Origin: Hermatobates lingyangjiaoensis
Lineage: Eukaryota > Arthropoda > Insecta > Hemiptera > Hermatobatidae
Length of the DNA stretch: 64,000 nucleotides
NCBI GenBank assembly: GCA_026182355.1
Contig: JAPFBL010000001.1
Span: 1,240,001 to 1,304,000 of the forward strand
Reading direction: 5' to 3'
Shown: positions 57,813 through 64,000 of the stretch, in pieces
How the letters are laid out: each line of letters starts with the position of its first letter
Numbering within the stretch: the stretch's first letter is position 1
Translations under genes and position numbers: made by a program
Notes under the pieces: model-generated
The model's database searches: none
Told to the model about the DNA's origin: nothing
What the model saw: the letters and a program-made list of their open reading frames with translations, nothing else

Positions 57813-60240
57813 TTTTTTTTTTTTTTTGGTAAATATATATCTCAACTGAGTGTTAAAATAACAACATTAAACAGTTCAAGGAAAAGTGGATAAAAACATT
57901 ACTTTTAAAGTCTCTAGATGTGTATTGAAGTGTTTAAACATGTTAAGTAGTAATGTACAGTTGGAACAAAGTGCCTGAATCCAGTTTTTAATTATACTCG
58001 TATGTTACAATGAAACTCATAAGAGTTCATACTCATAGATTTAAGTTCAACATCCATCATAATAATAGCTTTTATAAGTCCAGGGTTTCATGTAATTATT
58101 TTCTAAATAGAGGGATTTTATTTTAAGAATCAACAGCAGAGAGCAATATTAAATGTTTGCGTTGTGACAGTGGAAAATAGGGTGAGAAAAGTTTCATTGT
58201 AGAGGCCTGAAGGAGAGGCCTCTCTGCAAATTCTTGGAATAGTATCAAGCACATCTGTCTATTTAAACATACCGCTAGCTTCTCGGCATTGCATTCTAAC
58301 CAGGGAAGGCGCTTGAAATCACTTTAGCAAGTACAGGCTTTGCTAAACCTCTTGCAATGCATCCAACCATTCTTTATACTTCTATAAATAATGTTGCTAG
58401 CCTTCATCATTTCACATCATTTCTACTAATAAGAATGTCATTTCAATTTTATTAAAAATATTACATTCTTTTTCAATGGGTAAAAAAAATTTTTTTTTAA
58501 AGATGCCATGAAATTGTTAACACTTGGTAAGCTATACTGCTCAATAAATTTATGATATTATTCTCTGTTATAAGTAATTGCAATTTTTTGACGCTCTTAA
58601 CGGATTTATACGTTTTGAAGTTTCTGGATACTCAATCACATTTTTTTATATTTCTGTGTATTGGATTGGAGTGAGTTTTAAAAATTCTTAAGACCATACT
58701 GCAAGTCAATGCATAAATAGACCACTTTATAGTTTTGGGGCAATATTCAACACCAGTAAAGAACATTATGTCAAAACAAAACAAAAATATTCCCTCATCT
58801 CCGTAAGAAATAGAAATTTTGCACATACATCACTATATGCATAATGATCAACTACATTACAATACTGGAATTATTAAAAAATAATTTTACAATTTTAGTA
58901 TACAGGAATGTGCTAAACAACAGGCCTATTAACATCGGATTGTTAAATTTATTAAAATATAAATGAAAACACTAAACTAGTACCTGAAAAAAAAGTTCAA
59001 GTTTTGAAAGTTCAAGCAGAATTGAAAGTTTTATAATTACAAATAATAATTAAAGTTTTCGTTCAGAAAAATGTAAAAGTACTATACCAATATGAAAATA
59101 GTGTAATAATAATATGACTGATGAGCAATATTCCCTTGTCAGTAATATTTTTGTCTCTTTCTCCTGCAGAACACTTGAACCATTGCCAAATATATAACAG
59201 ATTTAACCATTAGTCCTTTTACTTCTCTGACCACTTCCTTTTCCATCATACAAACTTTAAATGAACATATTGAGTCCTCCTCACATATGTACAGTATTTA
59301 GGGATGAATTGATCAAACTAATCTAAGCCTGAATGTGCAAAATGATCAAAATCATATATTATATTATCAGAGTGCTGAATTTTAATCTTGAACTAAAACT
59401 CAATTTGGACTTTATGAACCGTAACGCTTATATTCCTATCTGAAGCTGTTTAAGTTTTCTGCATATTGCAATTTAATATTAATTTGATTCTTGATTATAA
59501 ACTTTGATGATTCAATAAACAGAAATATCTTTCAATCAGATATTTTTGACACATAGGTAAATTACTTTTACAAGTAGGTAAAGTAAATATTTATATTTTT
59601 TTTACAAATGTTACAAGGTAACCAATGAAACTTGATATATTTAATGGTTATAGCAATCATTTAAATACTCGTATAATTACCGATATGTATAATGTAAGGA
59701 TTCATTATCACACATTACTTTGAGATATTATCAGAATACAAAGTCTTCCAGTACCTGCCGACTTTAATCAGACCAAAGTGGTTTGCCTTTCCTCTGTCTC
59801 AATTGTTACTTCCTTTCGGTTACCAAACCATTCTGGATGCAACGAACCATCCCCGACTTTTCAATCAGAACAAAGTGCTTCACGATTAGTCTTATACTAT
59901 CATAAATAGATGAATGTACAATCACATACACTGCTATATCTGTAAATCTATAATACTAATGAAAGATGGAAATAGACATAGTTAAAGTTTTATATCCATT
60001 TCATTCGATTAAAATGGTACACAACGCATACAGCTTAATGAATCACTCAATTCTTCCTTTTAAACCTAAATATAATTTATATCTAATTTGTTTTCTAATA
60101 CCTTTGTTATCAGATATACCGTTTATACACATAACCATACAGTGTGAATATTTATGTATACACATATTGACTAACAATTATATTTTCGAAGAACTAAATA
60201 AACTAAACTCACAGTAGAAAACACTCAAGGGTTCACAAAA
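57813..60240. other. AT-rich interval, no gene recognised
   Basis: A GC-richer snippet at 58185-58330 (GTAGAGGCCTGAAGGAGAGG) and another at 59750-59880 are unassigned. No coding frame is convincing. Confidence 0.45.
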
Positions 60241-60246
60241 ACTCAC

Positions 60247-60277
60247 AACTATATTTCAACTGCGTCGTGATCAGGTA
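60247..60277 (-). ncRNA. hammerhead-like terminal motif (degenerate)
   Basis: Minus strand: CTAC, CTGATCA, C, hairpin GAC-GCA-GTT, GAAA, TA, TA, GTTG. The G of CTGATGA is C. Stem I pairs at three of four positions. Confidence 0.35.
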
Positions 60278-60414
60278 GAAAAATGTAAATCACTACAAAG
60301 ACAAGCAAAATCGCAGTATATATATATCAACGTCTAAACCTCAATAATTTAATTGCAGCTTAGACGCTGATTGTGTTTTAAGTGTTTATTACAAAATCTT
60401 GTGATGTATGTGAT

Positions 60415-60548
60415 ATATATATATATACACAGATATATATATATATATATATATCACTTAATTAAACGAAACACGATCCAAACTGGACACAACATGGTAC
60501 GAGTTCAAAATTCTTGAATTTTGAACTCGTATATATATATATATATAT
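60415..60548. repeat. (TA)n tracts around a 15-bp-arm palindrome
   Basis: (TA)n at about 60415-60452 and 60531-60548. Between them, ACGAGTTCAAAATTC at 60499-60513 is the exact inverse of 60516-60530 with a TT loop. Confidence 0.9.
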
Positions 60549-60550
60549 TG

Positions 60551-60684
60551 GTATACTTTGGGAGCAGACCTTTTTTTAAACATGTAATATGGTTTCATCA
60601 TTAAATATGTTGTATTAGTATACTTTGGGAGCAGACCTTTTTTTAAACATGTAATACTGTTTTATCATTAATATGGTTGTATTG
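60551..60684 (+). repeat. 67-bp tandem duplication
   Basis: Two adjacent copies begin GTATACTTTGGGAGCAGACC at 60551 and 60618, with few differences. Confidence 0.9.
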
Positions 60685-60768
60685 TATCGAAAAACTCGAG
60701 AAGATGTGTAGAAAACATACAAGACTTAAAGTACGCAAGTTATTTAATGATACATATATATATATGCT

Positions 60769-60992
60769 TATAAAAAGATTTCACATAAACACGTGAAACA
60801 ACAATCACTGATCAAACCACAATAAGAAATGGGAAAACAAGACCAAGATCTTCATTCAAACAGTGAAGATTGGTTGAAGATCAACCAATGATGATTGACT
60901 TGAGTTTTTGACTCTGATGAAGACCGCTTGTTGTGGTTGAAAGATGTAAGTTTTTTTTCCTATTTCATATTGTGGTCTGACCATAGTTTGTT
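60769..60992. repeat. repeat A foldback, arms of different subtype
   Basis: The left arm has AATAAGAAATG and the right arm ATATGAAAT, the exception to arm matching. The right arm has the canonical CTGATGA (60914-60920) and GAAA, but the downstream AGTC is lost. (TA)n follows at 60989-61017. Confidence 0.85.
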
Positions 60993-61110
60993 ATATATAT
61001 ATATATATATATATATAGAGCTTTAAGATTCCTGATGAGAACACCAAATGGTTGAAAGTTTTGTTTTTTGGGTAATTTGAAATAAACTGATTTGGAATTG
61101 TGTCTGACTT

Positions 61111-62748
61111 TTTTTACTTTACTATAAGTAAAGTATAGTGATCGTGAAAAAATTCGATCTCGAGATTTTGACGGAATTACATGTTTTGAGGCCCCAGAAG
61201 TCGTTTTATGACGTTTTTACGATGATGTCTGTGTGTGTGTGTGGGTGGGTGGGTGCGTGGGTGGGTGCGTGTGTTAGCATTGCTTGTTACCACGCTACGG
61301 TCCAGAATCTTTGATCGATCAAGTTGATATTTTACACAAAAATGGGCCCCATAGGGAGGAAGATCCCTATTGTTTGCGAAGAATTATGCATGATGGGAAA
61401 GTCACTTTTTTTGCCAAAAACCGTTTTTTTTAAAACATTTATTTCTCCTAAACTGATAACCCTAGAGTTTTGAAATTTTGACATTATCTTTGAGGTTACA
61501 AATGCAACAAACGAAAAATATATTCAAAATTTTAAAACAACGGGAAATATTTTTTTTTCAATAAAATGTAAAAATTTTGACTTATAATTCAATCTCAAAC
61601 CTTGTGAGAGCGATAAAAGCCATACTGTTTGATGGATCAAAATGAAACTATGCCTAAAAATAGAACATTATGTGGAGAATGAGTTGGGATATTTTTTTCT
61701 AAAATTACATTCGCTAAAGGGGCGTTGCAGTACGATTTGTGTTTTCAGAAAATGTTTTTTTGACGCTAAACGGCTCATTAAAAAATAACGAAAATTTGAC
61801 CAAAAATAAAACAAAAAATTAGCAATTCATAAAAAAAAATCATGAAGTTCCAATTACGGGAAAGAGCAATAACGATATAAAAACTCTTTGTTTATCCTAG
61901 ACTAAGAGATCACCTGCTATACTTGTCGAATTTTTTGTATTTTTTTTCATTGTTTACATTGACTTAGAAATTTTTTGAGCGAATCCACTGAGATAAAATT
62001 GATGTTTCTAATGGGAAAATGAAAATATATTATTGACTTATAAGAGATGTAAGAGGAATAATATTGTGCAGGAAAATGATAACACTCATTAAAAAAAAAT
62101 TCGTATATATGTTATTTGACAAAGGGGAAGGAAAATGATCTTATTAAATACTAAGAAGCCATAAAATTCCCAGTATAATAATTCTGTTAAAAACCAAAAA
62201 TGTAAAAGATAATTCAAAATATAAATCTTTCGTTTAGAGATTAATAACTGTAATTATCGTACATCTTTAATTAACAAATCACCTTAAAACAACATTTACT
62301 TCGCTGTTTAAGATGTTTTTCAGAGAAAAAAAGGGTATTTTACTGTTTCAAATTTGAAAATTTTACATTAATATTCAATGTAGAAGGATGTCAAGTAAAC
62401 GATGTAAGAAATCTACTGGCTATTTGAACAATAGCCATGTTCTCTTGAAGGATAATATTTCGTTTCAAGAAATGTTCACATTGGTTTTTCAAAAATGTTA
62501 TTACTTCTGTAGTTATACTAATGAAATTATTTGCAAATAATAAATTATTTGTGATGTACAAAAATAAGCTTATAAATTGATATGTCCTTCAATCACTATC
62601 TGTACTACCTCACATATGCTATGCTAATAATTATATCCCATTTAGATATTTATGTTATGCTTAAATGATACGTTATGTTTTATATACTCAAGAAATTTGA
62701 CATTGAGTTACTTATAGTAAAGTAGAGTGTAGGCTACTCCAGATTTTT
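61111..62748 (+). repeat. 1.63-kb repeat, isolated full copy
   Basis: A complete unit with 17-bp inverted ends (TACTTTACTATAAGTAA from 61115 and its inverse at about 62708-62724), the 3' hairpin GAGTG..CACTC region (one change, GGCTACTC) and TTTTT. The internal TG/GGGTG microsatellite is longer than in 2181-3808. No target duplication could be recognised in the flanks. High similarity to the 1-3808 array, 57 kb away, implies recent spread or exchange. Confidence 0.92.
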
Positions 62749-63540
62749 AAAGATGGTTTTAAAATAACTATAAATTTATAGTCTCCTGTCAACAATAATT
62801 TCTTCACTAATAACCTATTGGTGAATTTTTACCATATTCACTAAAATAAAGAGTAATGGTAACTTAGTGAGAGGTCATCTTCAATTTTAAAATGAATCTT
62901 TTAAAAACCACCCGTTAAAAAAAGTGTCAATTTTTTTCACAATATCCAAAATGACTAAATACAGAAGAAATATTTACTTAGAACCGGCTCATTGACAGTG
63001 CATAGTATAAGTTGCCATCTCTCGTATGAATTAACATAGCTCAACTTATTCTTCTTGAATGCTCTCAACTACTCTCTGAAAAACAGCTGCTTAAAGAAAA
63101 GCTGAGAAAAGCAACTCTCACAAGAATACTCAGCAATAAGCAGTTTTGGCCCTTAATTGCAAATCTGTACAGGGGACATCAAGTCATTGAAGCGGAAGGC
63201 TTTGGAAGCTTATATTTAGAAGTAAGCACCTAGCTTAAGGCCAACTTCTGGTACTTCCATTATCTTGTCTGAAAAGAAACTAGTCCTGACTACAAAAAAA
63301 AATACCTGAAACAAAATTATTTAAGAGTAATGTCTTTTTTACTGATCCATCAAAATATAATTAGGCTTGGGAAACAATAATTTTCACTTTCTGGTTTAAT
63401 AACTCTTTCGTGCCTCTAACATTAATTCATTGATTAAAATCAAAGGAACTGAAATTAATAATGTTTAACGCCTTGGCTATAGTAGTTTCATTTACCTAAT
63501 CTTAGAACAGACCGTTTAGTATACTGGTGGAGTGTTGTCG
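62749..63540. other. interval with no recognised gene
   Basis: Bases 62985-63260 have more balanced composition but stops in all frames. The rest is AT-rich. Confidence 0.45.
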
Positions 63541-63960
63541 AGTACAAAAGGCGACCGCTGCGGCCTGACCATCTGCTCTCGTCTTTACTAACTTACTTGG
63601 ACAGTGATAAATGGACCGTTTTGTTTCAGCCCAGCGAGCCGTGGTCAGGGCAGAAGGGCAGGCCGGGAGCCGAAACAAAGGCCGGAGAGCGATAATTAGG
63701 CAAGGTGAGAGCGGGCCGCGCCCTACGAGCCCCCTCTGCTCTCCTTTTTTTCTGACCCCATTGACATACGCTCCACCCTTACTAACCCTTTAGTTACTAG
63801 TTTGCATGCACCATCCAGTCAAACGCATTCACATTCTCTTCCGCATACATCCCCTACACACTCTGTTCCAAGTCTAGGAACAAGTCTTGCTCCAGATGGC
63901 CCTTCTACCCAGTTCATTTTTTGATTCAACTACCTCTCGACCTCGCTTCTCCAATTTACA
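63541..63960. promoter_or_regulatory. CpG-rich patch with purine-to-pyrimidine switch
   Basis: A G/A- and CpG-rich left part (CCGGGAGCCG, GGCCGGAGAGCG) turns at GGGCCGCGCCC into a C/T-rich right part (CCCCTCTGCTCTCC). It is the strongest CpG patch in the window and contains an exon-like segment at 63630-63704. Confidence 0.35.
63630..63704 (+). CDS. possible small exon bounded by consensus splice sites
   Basis: TTTTGTTTCAG ends at 63629 and CAAG|GTGAGAG begins the donor at 63705, both good matches to consensus. The 75-nt segment is a multiple of three and open in one frame (AQRAVVRAEGQAGSRNKG). It is CpG-rich, so it could equally be a non-coding 5' exon or chance. No neighbouring exon is known. 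Confidence 0.28.
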
Positions 63961-64000
63961 GGTATTCAAAGAAACATACTTAATTTATAAAAGTTAATCT

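Overview
This is a eukaryotic, strongly AT-rich, repeat-dominated window with no confidently recognisable host protein-coding gene. The longest open frames are about 100-117 codons and most are microsatellite translation, repeat remnants or chance. The (TA)n-flanked foldback repeats, (CA)n/(TA)n microsatellites, decayed Penelope-like elements and degenerate hAT and pogo/Tigger transposons together resemble a mollusc, most plausibly a coleoid cephalopod such as an octopus. That assignment rests on overall texture and is only moderately secure.

Layout. Bases 1-3808 hold a head-to-tail array of a non-coding 1.63-kb repeat (5'-truncated unit, 3'-half unit, full unit). A second full copy lies at 61111-62748, and diverged or inverted pieces lie at 22204-23024, 24747-24790, 30221-30810, 37672-39834 and 57772-57812. 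Ten copies of a TA-flanked repeat ('repeat A', several as inverted pairs) lie between 5165 and 60992. Other long palindromes lie at 19190-19466, 49223-49490 and 50895-51045. A Penelope-like retroelement (PLE) cluster occupies 41430-42370, with a separate head-to-head PLE fragment at 51856-52062. hAT material is at 8491-8921, 28054-29250 (transposase pseudogene) and 31796-32222 (non-autonomous, perfect 8-bp target duplication). An internally deleted pogo/Tigger element with perfect inverted ends is at 51138-51820, and a possible tRNA-derived SINE is at 31083-31500. About a dozen short GC-rich patches interrupt the AT-rich background. Several switch from purine-rich to pyrimidine-rich on the + strand and could be promoters, exons or other regulatory sequence. 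Three weak exon candidates are at 12240-12385, 32963-33139 and 63630-63704.

Most interesting signal. Repeat A and several unrelated terminal modules share one architecture: CTGANGA, one extra base, a short hairpin, GAAA, two bases, UH, then bases that pair with those just before CTGANGA. This matches the invariant core of a type I hammerhead ribozyme with a minimal stem III, the form known from Penelope-like retroelements. In repeat A the motif often sits in inverted pairs whose two arms share the same derived variants, which suggests arm-to-arm homogenisation within each element. Together these suggest a population of small TA-targeting, ribozyme-bearing foldback elements. Activity is inference and untested.
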